Source: Sclerotinia nivalis
Taxonomy: Eukaryota; Ascomycota; Leotiomycetes; Helotiales; Sclerotiniaceae
Direction of reading: 5' to 3'
Assembly: GCA_029531795.1 (NCBI GenBank)
Contig: JAPEIS010000001.1
Span: forward strand, 2,976,001 to 3,040,000
DNA length: 64,000 nucleotides
Shown here one piece after another: positions 1 through 12,890 of this stretch; position 1 is the first letter of the stretch, and each line of letters begins with the position of its first letter. A program made the translations under genes and the position numbers. Under the pieces are notes generated by a model. It was not told where the DNA came from. It did no database searches and saw only the letters and a program-made list of their open reading frames with translations.

Positions 1-1087
1 TGTCGGGAGAAGATTCATGAAATACATGGAGGTATATAGTAATCCAAGGTTTGTGGCATTGGTAGAAGTAGTTGTAATCCTTGATAGAACTTGGTTATTC
101 CAGACAGACTTAGTATCTGACACGACAGTGGAAAATGTGGTATCATGTGGGATCTCATTATTGACATTCTGACATGCCTTCTCCTTGGAGATCCAAGAAA
201 TCCCAACACGTGAGGCGACCGCGGTTGTATTGAACGTATAGAGTCCACCAACGGCGGTATTCAGATTGGCTGCAGTAGCCGACTTATTGGGCTGAAGGAC
301 ACTACCAGCACCGGTATTTGTGTAGACATTCGAAGCCGAAGGTGTTATGTTAAAATAACCGCCTTGATAAATCAGCGTGAATCAGGAATCGTACGATACA
401 TAGAACACTTACATGAATATATCGTCCAATCAGGGGATCTATTCCATCCGTTATTGTACACTCCCGATGCCTCATAATGTCCATCTGGAAATATTTGAAA
501 ACTACCTCCATCATATGCTTGACTCAAACCTTGACCTCTGAACGAAGGGAGCACATGGCTCACATCAATCAAAATATTGTTGGCAGTACTTGTAGTTGGA
601 AATGTGTATTGATACAATCCAGCATGTGAAGTAGCAGCAAGCTCGACAATAACATTGTCACTTGTCTGAGCCCGATAGTAGCCCACAGAACCTTGGTCTG
701 GGACTGCTCTGCCGACAGTTTTGCCTGACAAAGGGTTTGTGATTGTCCCTAGTAGAGGCAGTTGAGCAACCGTTCCATATTTTGGTGCCCCTCCGGTGCC
801 TTGCTCATGCATCAAACTGAAGCCAGAGAAATTTCCATTGGGAAGATAGCCAGAGTACGAGTCTGTACCCTGGATAAGGAGATCCGGACCAAGTTTGACC
901 ATTCCCCAAGGTCGAGCGACACCAGGGAAATCATTGCCACCATTCTGTGTTCCAGTACTTATGTTGTTAGATACTATTTACATCGAAAAGTTCAATATAC
1001 TTACAACACATTCACATATTGTGAAAAATCTGCTTGGGCTTGGACGAAGTCCAATATAAGAAGCGGAAAGACCCATACTAAATTCAT
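1..1087 (-). CDS. Secreted GH92 alpha-1,2-mannosidase, 5' part only (cut by window edge)
   Basis: Glycoside hydrolase family 92 enzymes are calcium-dependent exo-acting alpha-mannosidases that trim mannose from glycoproteins, outside the cell when secreted. Three exons are visible: 1005-1087, 413-957 and 1-362 (continuing past the left edge). The first exon encodes a signal peptide (MNLVWVFPLLILDFVQAQA) and runs across a GTAAGT intron into the GH92 opening motif V-F-T-G-T-Q-N-G-G-N-D-F-P-G, followed by P-W-G-M-V-K-L-G-P-D. Further on, S-Y-S-G-Y, G-F-S-L-M-H-E-Q-G-T-G-G-A-P-K-Y-G and L-Y-T-S-M-Y-F-M-N-L-L-P match the family N-terminal beta-sandwich and linker. Only about 330 residues of an enzyme that is usually about 750 to 800 are present; the catalytic (alpha/alpha)6 domain lies outside the window. 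Family assignment is firm; substrate linkage is inferred. Confidence 0.93.
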
Positions 1088-3197
1088 GATTCAGAAATTT
1101 GCTATGGGTAGCTTGAGGGAATGAATTGCAAAATGGCTATTATGAGGGTTTTTATAGAACTCTACATGTCTAGGGTTCTATGTTGGAAAGGATTGAATTT
1201 CGTAGTAGTTGCCTAGATAGGATATGTTTGAAAGGCTATGTTTTTGGGGCGCATGGGTAAAATGGGAATATAAGACCACATCCTTTCACGGGGGAAATTA
1301 TAGCAATCAATGATGCAGTACAACCCAAAAGTTCTATTAGAAATTCGTGAATGTTTAAAGAAAGAAAGGTGATTGGAAGTGAAGTCACTTGGATTGTGCA
1401 ACTCATACACATGGTAGGAAGAACATGCCAGGAATCTCCCGTATTTAGAATAATCAAGATCTAGATTCGAAACTGCCGAACTACTTGCACCCTAGGGTGG
1501 TGATCATCTTCTCTATTCACTGACATCGTCACTTGATAGTCCATAGTACAGTGATTCACTCTAAAACGTCTTAGTCTTATTAACCTTGATAAAAGTCAAT
1601 GTGAACCTCAATATCTACTGTTGAGCCACACGTGCGAAAGACGTGAGACCTTATTGTAGTATTGGTGATTGTTCTCCTGATCCCGGAGTCCAATGAACTG
1701 CCTGAGAAGTTGTGGGGTTCATCGGATAAAGTCTCTTTTCCGATGTAACACTATCCAACCACGACAACGAAAAGAACCTCATGGTGTTTTTAAAACCATC
1801 ACAGGTGAGAAGATGTATATAGAATATTGTAGAGACATGCATAAAGTCGATCTTTTGTGATAAATTCCGGCCCGGAGCCAAGAATCAACTATGATCCTCA
1901 AGTCATAAGGTAATGAGATGGTGAGAATTAAGAAATGTTGAATGTAGCATCTCAACACTTTGGTTAAATGCAAGTTGAGATTTTCTGATTTTCAGGGGTT
2001 TGACTTCTGACTGGCGTAATGTTTTTGCGTGTGTATCGAGGTTAGAATGTTAGTTAAAGCAGTTGAAGTTTATCGGCTTGGGATACGAAGATGAAGATAT
2101 AAATGGGATGAAGAATTGATTGTAAGTAGATTAAAATAGTGAAAACTCTACCGGCAATTCGCAATTTGGCTTGTATAGTGTGCTGACTCAGCACGAACCT
2201 ACAGGGCGACTCCATAATATCTCAACGACTGAGCAGTAGAATCTTACCAGCTTAGATTATCATGATATAAACAGGATCAGAGAATTAGTTGTTAATTTAA
2301 GAGAACTAGCTCCCTGATCTGGTCTATCTATATACATTGTGCTGAATCGACCGACATAATCCTCAAGAGTTGCAAGTACACAAGCCACAAGGCGAAAGCC
2401 TTCTTTAATTAAGTTCCGATCTCGAAAGTATGATGTTGTGCATCTTGGCTAGGACAATATCAAGGACATCACTGCTACCCACAACTACATTTTAGCTGCT
2501 CAAAGTTCATTGCTAGTATTGATACTGAATCTACATTGTTAAAGGATAGAGGAGTGAGGATTCTAGGAGCTTTGAAACTGGGAGCACATGAGATTACGGA
2601 ATATTTCTCATCTCGCAGAGTATACAAATTGAGGTATCGCGATTAAGATCGCTGTGGGATTGCGGGATGGGCCGCTTCATATACTTGGCGCTGAGTTCTT
2701 CAAACCGCCGTCGTCATTTTTTGGTGATTTGGAAGGAGCACTGAGCAGTTCCGAAAATAATCTGCTTGGAATAGGGACTTGTTGTTTGCACTATAAGTGC
2801 CAGCTGTAGATGAAATATCGTCTCGAGTCTACAGCTATTTCTTCCTGTGCGGATACATGTCCTTGAATTTCTCGTTTCTACATGAAGGACACCGCAGATT
2901 AGTTTTTGTCATTCGTGTGTTGTAGATGCTACTATATTATGTTATTCGCACTGTTCAGGATAATAGGTTGGTCCTAAAGGTCCAGATGGCGGCATGCTCA
3001 AGTGCATGCATTGCATTGCCTTTCTATTCAATTTTTGTTTATCTTCTCTTATGTATAGACTATTCTAAGGAGAGTTATCTGCAATAGATGCGTTTAAAAT
3101 CATTCCAGCAGTAAATACGATGAAACTATAGACAAAATGTGTGATGTTAAATATCAAAACTCGAGAAACCGTGAATGGTAGTGAGTGGCGTAGCATC
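1088..3197. other. Intergenic, no gene seen
   Basis: About 2.1 kb of AT-rich sequence between the start of the GH92 gene and the stop codon of the ABC exporter, which are both on the minus strand. It should contain the GH92 promoter (right of 1087) and the exporter 3' UTR. Only short open frames without family features are present, and I saw no repeat or RNA gene. Confidence 0.6.
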
Positions 3198-6100
3198 TCA
3201 AGGCTTTTCCCGTCGCAGCCATGTATCTCTCCTTCTTCCATCTCTAATTGGTGTATCCCTTCCTCGTTGAACCTGCACATCCTGATATCCAGGGATTCTG
3301 ATACCCAATCCACTCACCATATTAGCACCACCAGGAGCGTCACTACTACTCTCCCCGATATCATTCTCTTCTTCAACCATCGCATTGCTCCCTGGTTCAT
3401 CACCAACCAACGCCCCAAACTTTCCATCAACTTTATTCTTCAACTCCTCAAAACCACCACTCTCAACAATCTTTCCCTCTTCCATAACCACAACACGTCT
3501 CGCCATCTTCATCATTCCAACCGTATGACTAACAACCACCGTAGCCATTCCTTCTCTCTTCCTTAATCTCTGCACTGTCTCCCTTATTACCTCCGCACTA
3601 CCACCATCCAGCCCACTAGTCGCTTCATCCAAAATCAACAACTTTGGTTTTCTAACCAGCGCCCTCGCTATTACAATCCTCTGCGCTTGCCCCCCTGATA
3701 GTTCCTGTCCCCCATCTCCTACCGTCGTATTATAACTTTGAGGAAGCGAAATAATAAATTCGTGGATCCCGGCATCTTTTGCAGCTGCAATAGCTGATGG
3801 AAGATTAGCACAGGAAGAAGATTCCGGGAGACCATAGATGATATTGTGAAGGATAGTGGCTGGAAAGAGAATTGGTGTTTGTGGAACGAGAGAGATGAAG
3901 GCTCGGAGAGATGGGATATGACAATTCGTTATCGGGACACTGTTGAATGTTAATGGCGAGGGCAGTGAGCCATCTGGTGGATAGAGACCAATAAGGAGAG
4001 CAGCTATTGTGGATTTTCCAGAGCCAGAGGGCCCGACAAGTGCGGTTGTTGAATTGGGGCCGATGGACAGAGAAATAGATGATAAGGTTCGTGTTTCGGG
4101 ACGAGCGGGATATGTGAATGAAAGGCGGTTGAATTTGATTGGAAAGATAGTTGAAAGTCGTTCTGTTCCTTTATTTTCGTGAGAAGATGAATCGAGATTG
4201 GCCAATTCGAGCATTTGTGTAGCTGTAACACGAGAAGAATTGATTTGTGGTATCATGGCCAGCATGTTGGTACTGTTAGAAATACCGAAGAGTAAAAGAT
4301 TCACTGTCTGGAGCGCAGTGGCAATACTAATCTCCCTTTTGGTGATGAGGACAGTGGCATAGTAGAAGATGGTGGCAGTGATGAAGAAGGACATTGCATC
4401 TGTCAATCCCCAAAGCAATCCCGAGTAGTTTGCTCGTATCAGTCCAACTTTATATAGCTCTTCGGTAGACTTAGTGTGTTTGGATTGGAAATATGTTTCC
4501 AGAGTAAATGCCCGTACGACTTTGATGTTGGAGAAGGTTTCCGAGAATATTCCGGTGGTCATTTCTGATGCGTAGTTGCATTTGTTTTCCCATTTTCCAC
4601 TCACTCGATTGAAAGTTTTGGTGACAGCGAATATAGCAGGTCCACAAGCCATTGAGACTAATGTAAGTTTCCAAGTATTCACGAATGCCCATATAATTGA
4701 AATCAATAGCATAAAAAATGCAGTGAATACTATGCCAGCAAAGCGACCAACGAGGTTGCGCATTTCCTCAGAATTCCTATCCAAAATTTCATTTAGTCGA
4801 CCAGGAGTATTTCCGGGCTCTTCGAACCAGGATTTTGGTTGAGCAAGAATTCTCTTCAATGCTTCTACTCGTAGAGCACTCACCCAGGCTTGGCCGGCAC
4901 GTTCCAGGGCATAATGCGAGCAAAAACATGCTACACCATCAGTTATTGCAACTCCGACCAAAGCAAGAGACCATTTCAAAGCATTTGAGCTCCGATTCTC
5001 TGTTTGGTAAAATGTATCGAGAAGCTTGGTGTATAGGATCGCGAATGCTGGTGTTGATGCCGCCACGATGAATGCCGTGATGAATCCGCCCAAGAGAGTT
5101 ATACGTTCCCTTTTATTTAGCATTGGCCAAACAGTCTTCAATATCTTGGTCAAAGAATCAGGTTTGATATGCTTCGTTTCTCCGTTTGGTTTAGGCTCGT
5201 CCGTGTTTTCTGCGGAGTCGTCGGAATATTCTAGCAGAAAATCCATTGCAGTGATTTGAGAGTCCCTATTTGTCTTGCCTGATGCCAAGCTGATAGGTCG
5301 TTGAATTGAAGATTGTCTCTTGAAGTTCTCTCCTCCCGTGGAATGTTCTAAGATGGACTCGAATCTTGACCCTTGATATCTTGGCGGCGCCGTAGAATAT
5401 ATAGGCGACGTATTACCCGGCACTTCGAAATTTTGAAACTGGGAGGTAGGTCTTTGAAAGTCATCGAATCTTGAACGCGGACTACCCACTCTTGATCTCC
5501 AAATATCTTTTGAGTGCAAGTCATTAACATAGGATATCGAAGCATATCCGAGAGACAATCGTTTATTTGACATATCCACAGAGCGATGATTTCCCGCATT
5601 TGGACTGTACAGTGTAGACATGGTGGAGAAACGAGGTGTCAATTCTTGGACAAATTCTTCAAAACCCCCAGGTAGTGGCGTTCCAGGGTCCGAGTTCCTC
5701 CTCATATCAGACAAGTCTATGGGTTGTTCCAGAGGCGGTTCAGGAAAAGGCGAAAAAGTTGCAAAGGTACCATTGGCTTTAGCAGAAAGCTTTCGTCGAT
5801 ATCCTTCCTGGACAACCCTACTTTCTTCCATAACGTAAACATAGTCATCGTCTAAAATTTGTGAGATGTCATGAGTCACAATGATTGTCGTTTTCCCTTT
5901 CCGCCATTCTCGAATATTATCCATGATCTTGAGTCTGTTTGTTAGATCAAGAGCGCTTGTTCCTTCGTCTAGAATTAAAATTGGTGCATCACGCAACCTG
6001 GCTCTAGCCAATGCGACACGCTGTTTTTGCCCACCACTCAATTGTCTCTCTTTCGAACCGATCATAGTATCAAGACCATCAGGAAGATCAGCGATTACTT

Positions 6101-7738
6101 GCTCTAAACTTGCTGCAGAACAGGCATTCATGATATCGGCTTCGTTGGTTGCTCCTTCCTTGCCGAATTCTATGTTCTTCCTCACTGTTTCATTGAAAAC
6201 GACACTTTGCTGTAGAACAAGCGTGATATTGTGCCTCAACCAATCAGTATCGAGATCCTGTATACGTTGGCCATCAATCAAGATATTGCCCTCATCGGGC
6301 TCATAGAATTTGAGCAACAAGTTTCCCAATGTACTTTTGCCAGAACCACTTTTGCCAACTACAAACGTAGTTTCCCCCGCGGGGAAGAAAAAGGTCGTTT
6401 GGGTAAGGGCATTTTGTTGTCGATTCGAAGGATATGCAAATGTAACCTTACTTTGGTTAGCTTGGACAATCGATCGCGGCTACTTTTACTCACATCGTTG
6501 ACTTCGATATCACCACTACAGAATCCCGGTGTAACTAATTCTTCTGTTTGTTTCGCACTTCCTCCTCGTTCCACTTGATCCATAATGGACTTGAGAGTGG
6601 CACCCGCAGACATTCCTTTTGCCAGGACAAGCCATTGTGGTAAAACAACTTCTATAGCCATCATCCCAGTCAAACAAGAATAGAAAGTGGTAAGAACCTT
6701 TCCGGCATCAAGCCCATCATCGACTAAAGTAATACCATACCCAAAGCCTTGAACAAAGATTACTATCATGACAAACTTCGTAATTCCAAACTGAAATGCA
6801 TTTGACCTGGCTTGGATCAGGTAATAAACGGTAGATCTTTTGATTGCCAAAAAATATTGCCATACTTCCTGGTCCTGTCCATTGAATGCTTTGACAGTGT
6901 CGATAGCTGTGATGGCAGTATTAGTAAATTTCGATGCTTGCGATAGTTCTCTTTTCTGCGCTTCGATGGCAGGGCCCATCTTCCTGGAGATAAGGTAGAG
7001 TATTCCACCAGCAATAGGAAATGTCGCTATGATTACAAGGGTTAGATTCCAGGAGTAATAAAAGGCGGTCCCAAGAGCTGCACTGGCGCTTGCGGTCTCG
7101 AACAAAAGAAACCCAAGAGGTTGAGATGTGGATAATTGGAGCTCTCGAATTTGACTATTCCCGCAATCAGTATTTGTTTTGTTCGAGGATCGATATATTT
7201 ACGTTTCAATTCGAATCAATAACGATCCGATGCCATCTTTACGTAAATCAAACCACTCCAAGTCCTTCTCCAACATGCCAGCAAACATTTTCTCGCGGAC
7301 GCTTCTCGCTTGAAGTTCTCCGAATATCATCCACGAGCACAGAAATAGTCCCTCAAATAACCATACCGCGCCGCCGAGTACGGATATAGCTATACACCAT
7401 TTCGAGACTCTATGTAAGGTCTCTTGTGCTGTGATGTCACCGCTTCCAAAGTGAGTAAGAGCGCTAAATATATTTCCATAGAAGATTGCCGATATCGGTT
7501 TCAAAACACCGCTCACAATTGCGAAAATTATACATATGACTATGTTGAATGTGTGCTTTTTCGTCGCGAATGTGAATAAAGATTTGAAAGATGATTTGAT
7601 TTCTTCGTCAGGTTGGTAATTGTCGACATTTCGCAGTTCAATAGATGAGCCTTGATCATCATCTGCCATGCGGACGCGCGAGGTAGAGTGGCCGTGGGTT
7701 TTGTGGCTCTTCGAGCCTTTACCCTTCAATATTGTCAT
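3198..7738 (-). CDS. ste6: Full-size ABC exporter, Ste6-type (a-factor-like pheromone exporter, ABCB family)
   Basis: A TMD-NBD-TMD-NBD half-repeat transporter of 1,481 residues in three exons (7203-7738, 6494-7154, 3198-6446); the two introns are 48 and 47 bp and the frame closes exactly. NBD1 has Walker A G-K-S-G-S-G-K-S-T (about residue 430), signature L-S-G-G-Q-K-Q-R, Walker B I-L-I-L-D-E-G and H-loop I-V-T-H-D. A Ser-rich linker separates it from the second TMD. NBD2 has G-P-S-G-S-G-K-S-T, L-S-G-G-Q-A-Q-R and L-L-I-L-D-E-A-T-S-G-L-D. Both ATP sites therefore look competent. Ste6 proteins export the farnesylated lipopeptide mating pheromone at the plasma membrane. The Ste6 call rests on overall layout, short N-terminus and linker; a general multidrug ABCB transporter is the alternative. 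The start at 7738 was preferred, but an in-frame ATG at 7819 and one near 7669 remain possible. Confidence 0.88.
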
Positions 7739-10083
7739 TGAAAAGAAATTTTGTGTGCAATGAATGATGTAGGAAACATTGAGAAAATTTGTACAGCAAG
7801 AAGACAAGTCATTAAACACAATTTCAACTGCAGAGTTCTACACTCTTGGATAGTAATCGGAGGTACAACACCTTGAGTCGAGGCTTGATTGTGGTGCTTC
7901 CCCTTAGTATTGTTCGTTAAGCGAAGAGTGAAGAACAATACGGACATCAATGAAAAAGATGGCCCTTTGAAAAAGACATTGTTCTAGAAGCAATTCACTG
8001 CTTCTTTACTCAAATTCCAAATACTAATAAGTCTAGGCAACGTATATTAACCAATACTTTGTTGATCAATCAGGCCAATGACGTAGCATGTTGCAATATT
8101 GGCACAAACGAAAGTGATTTGAACTTCCATTGCCTTGACTTTGTAGAAGTGAATTTTGCTAAACAAAGCACAACGAAAACTCAAAAACTCAAAAAGACCA
8201 TTGCAATCGTGTATGCCAAAAATGCCGGATTATCAGATGTAATGACAAGTCTATGGCTGGCGGATCTGTCCATCATCAAAGTCGCTTCAACAACACTAGT
8301 ATGACAACTGAGGTCAGTTTTCAATGTCAGAAATGGTAAGCGTTGATCTTCGTCGACCGACTAATTCTACCCATTGCGTGTCGTGGAGTTGCGGAACACT
8401 GAAATGCAATGGCATGATAGGTATGTGTAGTAATGTCAACATTTCGGCCATGAATTTTCCGGAGGAGGTGTGCATTGTTTTCGGTAGCCCTGGCTTCTCC
8501 ATATCCCTTCCTTCAACCTTTATTATTATAACTCTAAAAACAGGATATCACTTTTCATCCTTTCGCATATTCAGATAGAGAAGAGCCAATGAGATCTTTG
8601 GGTTTGTTTGAGGCTCCATGATTGAAGAACAAATGGCATATTATTATGCGAGCAGGTAATACATGAAAAAGGCTATTGTTTCCACTTTCGCCTTTTCTCG
8701 GACTTTTCTTGATACATGTCAAAGCCTTGGTCGTATCATTCTGATGCCTACCACTTGATGGAAAAGTAATTCTTTGTGACATCTCGAGCTAGCACGGCGT
8801 GGAAGGGCTTGACCGCTTTTGTATGATCTGTACTAAAGGTATTATGCACCAAAGTTATCCGTTTGAGAAGAACATCTCACAGTTGCAACTCCCCAGACTA
8901 AGCATGTGCAATCAAGATGTCTGAGAGAAAGGCTCAACCTGGAGTTTCTGATAAGTAGAGAACGGCTCGACGTCGTCGTGAGGTCGCGCATGGTCAATTT
9001 CACGCACAGTGCGGACGTCACGAGATCTAAAATCTAACCGAGGCTTTATACACGCACAGCTCAGATATCTATTCCTACTCTCGCCTCAAGTTTATTCTCA
9101 CCTCAATTTCATTTTTATCTCTTATATCTCTACGATAACTTCCTATGATATATGATACCACTTCAAATTGAAATATCAAGTTTGCTTCCATATAGTCTCG
9201 CAACACATATTTCGATATAGCCTGCAATCAAATTGCTTTACTTGAAACAAACTCATGTGAACGTCACGTGTTCGAGATTTCGCTGTTGTCTTCGTGCCAG
9301 TACTTTCAAGGTTGCACATACCAATAGGGTTACAGTACGTCTATTTCAACACCCTATCAATTCAATTCTATTACGCTACAAATATATAGTTGTGTAGCTG
9401 AGTCGTGGGAATTTGTTATACGCGACCATTTCAGCCTGACAACTCCCCCATTCTTGTTTGAAATGAGGGGTACCTTGAAAAGAGATATCGGTATCTATCA
9501 ATCATATGCAAATTGCAATACGAAAATGCCGAGAGGTTAATATGGTTGCAGCCGGTTAGGGGTTTAAATCAACGACCTGCCATATCTAACAGTATGTAAT
9601 TCCAAAACAGGTCCCTTTAGCTCCCCTTCCAAGAAGACCCAAGCTAAATCATGAAGTATTGATCCCCCGCATTATCTATTGGACATGCATCTATATACAT
9701 AGAAGCGACTTAAGTACTTTGTCACAATCCTTCCCCAGATTCAAACAAGATTATAGGTTGCGCAGAAGATTGTCGGGGGGGCTGATCGGCTGATGAGACC
9801 AAAGGAGTAATTGATCACCGATACTCTCGTTACATTGAAGCGCAAGCGATGCTATTATGCTTGAACTATCGCCATGGTAAACTACTTCATCGGTACAAAT
9901 GTCCGTTATCTTCTTCAATCAGATATTTCATGCAAGGTCAAAAGATGGCAAGTGTAACCATGATTCAACCACGCGAGCCACACCAATATAGATATTATTC
10001 CTGGGTAATTTATTATCTGCCTGCTACCGTCTTTCTACTTGTCTTTCTTTTCTTATTGTACTTTCATTCCTTGGTTATTGATC
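7739..10083. other. Divergent intergenic region between ABC exporter and ceramidase
   Basis: About 2.3 kb that must hold the promoters of two divergently transcribed genes. Short open frames occur (for example near 8059-8304 and 8324-8578), but they show no family motif, no credible splice partners and biased composition. From about 9060 to 9250 the sequence is pyrimidine-rich on the plus strand, as is common in fungal promoters. I see no RNA gene or repeat. Confidence 0.55.
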
Positions 10084-12759
10084 ATGTCGAGGTTTGAATA
10101 CTCACAAGTCCTGGCGGACGAAAAAGTGGGTGATGAGCAACCAGAAGTTCCTCGCCGAAAGCCTCTAGCAAGTGCAATCTTTTATGCATTCGCTGGACTT
10201 GTTTTGTTTACTGCATTTGCTGCATTGGTTGTGGAACTTTCAAAGACTGGAAGTGCTCAGCCAAGCAACGGGCCTCCCAATATCAATTCCGACTGGGCAT
10301 CTGAACATGAACATGAAACACGAGCTACAGGTGATCAATACCTCATAGGAGTCGGCAAGGCCGATATCACGGGGTAAGATCTGAATTCATCTTCTGAATA
10401 TACTTGCCTTACTGACATTAATAGCCCTGTTGTCGAAATAAACTTTATGGGCTATGCTAGTCTTCCCCAAGTTGGAACAGGACTTCGTCAACGAATTTTC
10501 TCCAGAGCTTTCATTGTCGGGGATGTCAACAATCCTTTCAACCGATTTATCTATCTAGTTCTCGACACAGCATCTGGAGATACTGCAATTAGATATGGAA
10601 TACTCGAAGGTGTAGCAGCTCTGGGTTCAGCATATTCAATCTATGGACAACACAACATCGCCGTCACAGGAACACATCAGCATTCTGGTCCTGGAGCATA
10701 CTACAACTATCTTCTACCACAAATCACTTCACTAGGTTTTGATAAGCAAAGCTACCAAGCCATTGTAGATGGCGCCGTTCTCTCGATTAAAAGAGCACAC
10801 GAGTCGCTCACTACTGGATATTTAAGTACCGGCGATACAAATATCACAAATGCAAATATTAATCGCAGTCTCTATGCATATCTTGCCAACCCCGCAGCGG
10901 AAAGGGCATTATATCCAGATAATGTTGATAAGACAATGAGTATGCTTCGATTCCAACGAGCTTCAGATGGATTGAATATTGGTGTCTTGACATGGTTCAG
11001 TGTTCATGGTACTTCCATGTTGGAGAATAACACACATGTTACCGGTTAGTTCTCCATGTACTCTGTTGATAGAAACACATTCTAATCATAACATCAGGTG
11101 ACAACAAGGGAGTCGCAGCTTATCTTTTCGAGAAAGCCGCCTTGAATGACCCTAAAGCCGCCCCAGGTTTCGTCGCCGGTTTCTCCCAATCAAGTGTTGG
11201 AGATAGCTCACCAAACGTTCTCGGCGCCTGGTGTGACGATGGCTCTGGTCAACAGTGCACGTTAGAAAACAGTACTTGTGCTGGTATTTCCGAAACGTGT
11301 CATGGTCGAGGTCCAGCTTTCCAGGCAGTAGATTTGGGAGTTTCAAGTTGTTACATCATTGGACAGAGACAATATGATGCAGCTCAAGCTCTTTACGTAA
11401 GTTATCTCTTTCTTTACTCGGAAGCAAATGCTGATTTGTTTAGAATACGTTGGATTCGGTTGGTACACCTCTCGTGGATGGAAGTGTCAAATCTTTCCAT
11501 TTCTTCCAGGATATGCAATACTACGATTTCCCACTTGCAAATGGATCGATTGCCCAAACTTGTCCTGCGGCTTTAGGATATTCGTTTGCGGCTGGTACTA
11601 CTGATGGACCAGGAGTATTCGATTTCACACAGAATGATCCAGGTGCACCCAATGATCCTCTTTGGAGCCTGGTATCTGGCCTCCTTAGAGTGCCTTCTGC
11701 TCAACAGGTATGTTATTTTTGATTATATGGTTTGGATTGTTGTAGGAAACTAATTTTAATGTCCCTTAGGTTGCTTGCCAATATCCCAAACCCGTCCTTT
11801 TAGATGTTGGTGAGATGTCTGCTCCTTATGCTTGGTCTCCTAATATCGGTACGTCATTTCTCATCTCTTCTCAATTAACATCTATCATCCACACCACAGC
11901 CCTCTTCGATATACCTCTACCTGCCAGCCCTTCTCAATCCATTCCTCCCTCAATCTAACCCTTTCACATTCCCAAACCCACCCCACTAACACCCACAGTC
12001 GACATGCAACTCCTCCGAGTCGGCCAACTAATAATCATCATCTCCCCCTCGGAAGCAACCACCATGTCCGGACGCCGCTGGAAATCCGCCATCTCCTCCG
12101 CCGCCACAACCTCCAAGATCACCACTTCAACCCCCAAAGTCGTCCTCGGCGGTCCAGCCAACACCTACGCCCACTATCTCGCCACCCCAGAAGAATATTC
12201 CATCCAACGCTACGAAGGCGCGTCTACGCTCTTCGGCCAACACGAACTAGACGCTTACATCCACCTAACCACCTCCGCCATCGGCTATCTCTCCTCATCC
12301 AATACCAGCCAACCAGCGACGGGACCCAGTCCCCCCAATAACGTCAATGCGAGTTTAAGTTTCATAACAGGAGTAGTATACGACAGCGGCTCCTTCGGAA
12401 GCGTATCCGTGCAACCGGCCTCATCGTACAAGATCGGCGCGGTAGTAAACACGACGTTTGTGGGTGCGAATCCGCGGAATAATTTACGACTCGAGGGGAC
12501 GTTTACGGCGGTGGAACAATTGGGGGCTGATGGGAAGTGGACGACGGTGAGAGATGATTGGGATTGGTCTTTGGTGTATACGTGGACGAGGACGAATGGG
12601 TTGACGGGGGCGAGTAATGTGGTTGTGAGTTGGGAGACGGGGACTGCGGATGGGACGAAGCCGGGAACGTATAGGGTTAGGTATAATGGGGATTCGAAGA
12701 ATGTTTTGGGGACGATTAGTTCGTTTACGGCGGTTAGTAATAATTTTACTTTGAGTTGA
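10084..12759 (+). CDS. Neutral/alkaline ceramidase with N-terminal membrane anchor
   Basis: Neutral ceramidase hydrolyses ceramide to sphingosine and a fatty acid. Six exons (10084-10373, 10425-11044, 11098-11396, 11444-11707, 11770-11848, 11999-12759) give 770 residues with exact frame closure. After a 25-residue cytosolic lead there is one hydrophobic segment (about residues 27-52), so a type II membrane protein or uncleaved signal anchor is likely. The family opening G-V-G-K-A-D-I-T-G-P-V spans intron 1. Zinc-ligand motifs T-H-Q-H-S-G-P and F-S-V-H-G-T-S-M and the nucleophile motif V-G-D-S-S-P-N (Ser341 as numbered here) are all present. The C-terminal immunoglobulin-like domain is complete. 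An in-frame ATG at 10039 would add 15 residues; 10084 was preferred because the extra residues are hydrophobic and unlike an N-terminus. Exon 6 is markedly GC-richer than the rest. Confidence 0.93.
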
Positions 12760-12890
12760 GGGGTGCGTGATGGAAGTGGGGATACTGTGGGATGAAGGGT
12801 TTGAGAGTATACGAATGGAATACGGAATGATTGATATGAGAGGAGGAAAAATGAGGAAATGGACTTTTTCTATTCAGTATTTTTGATGAT

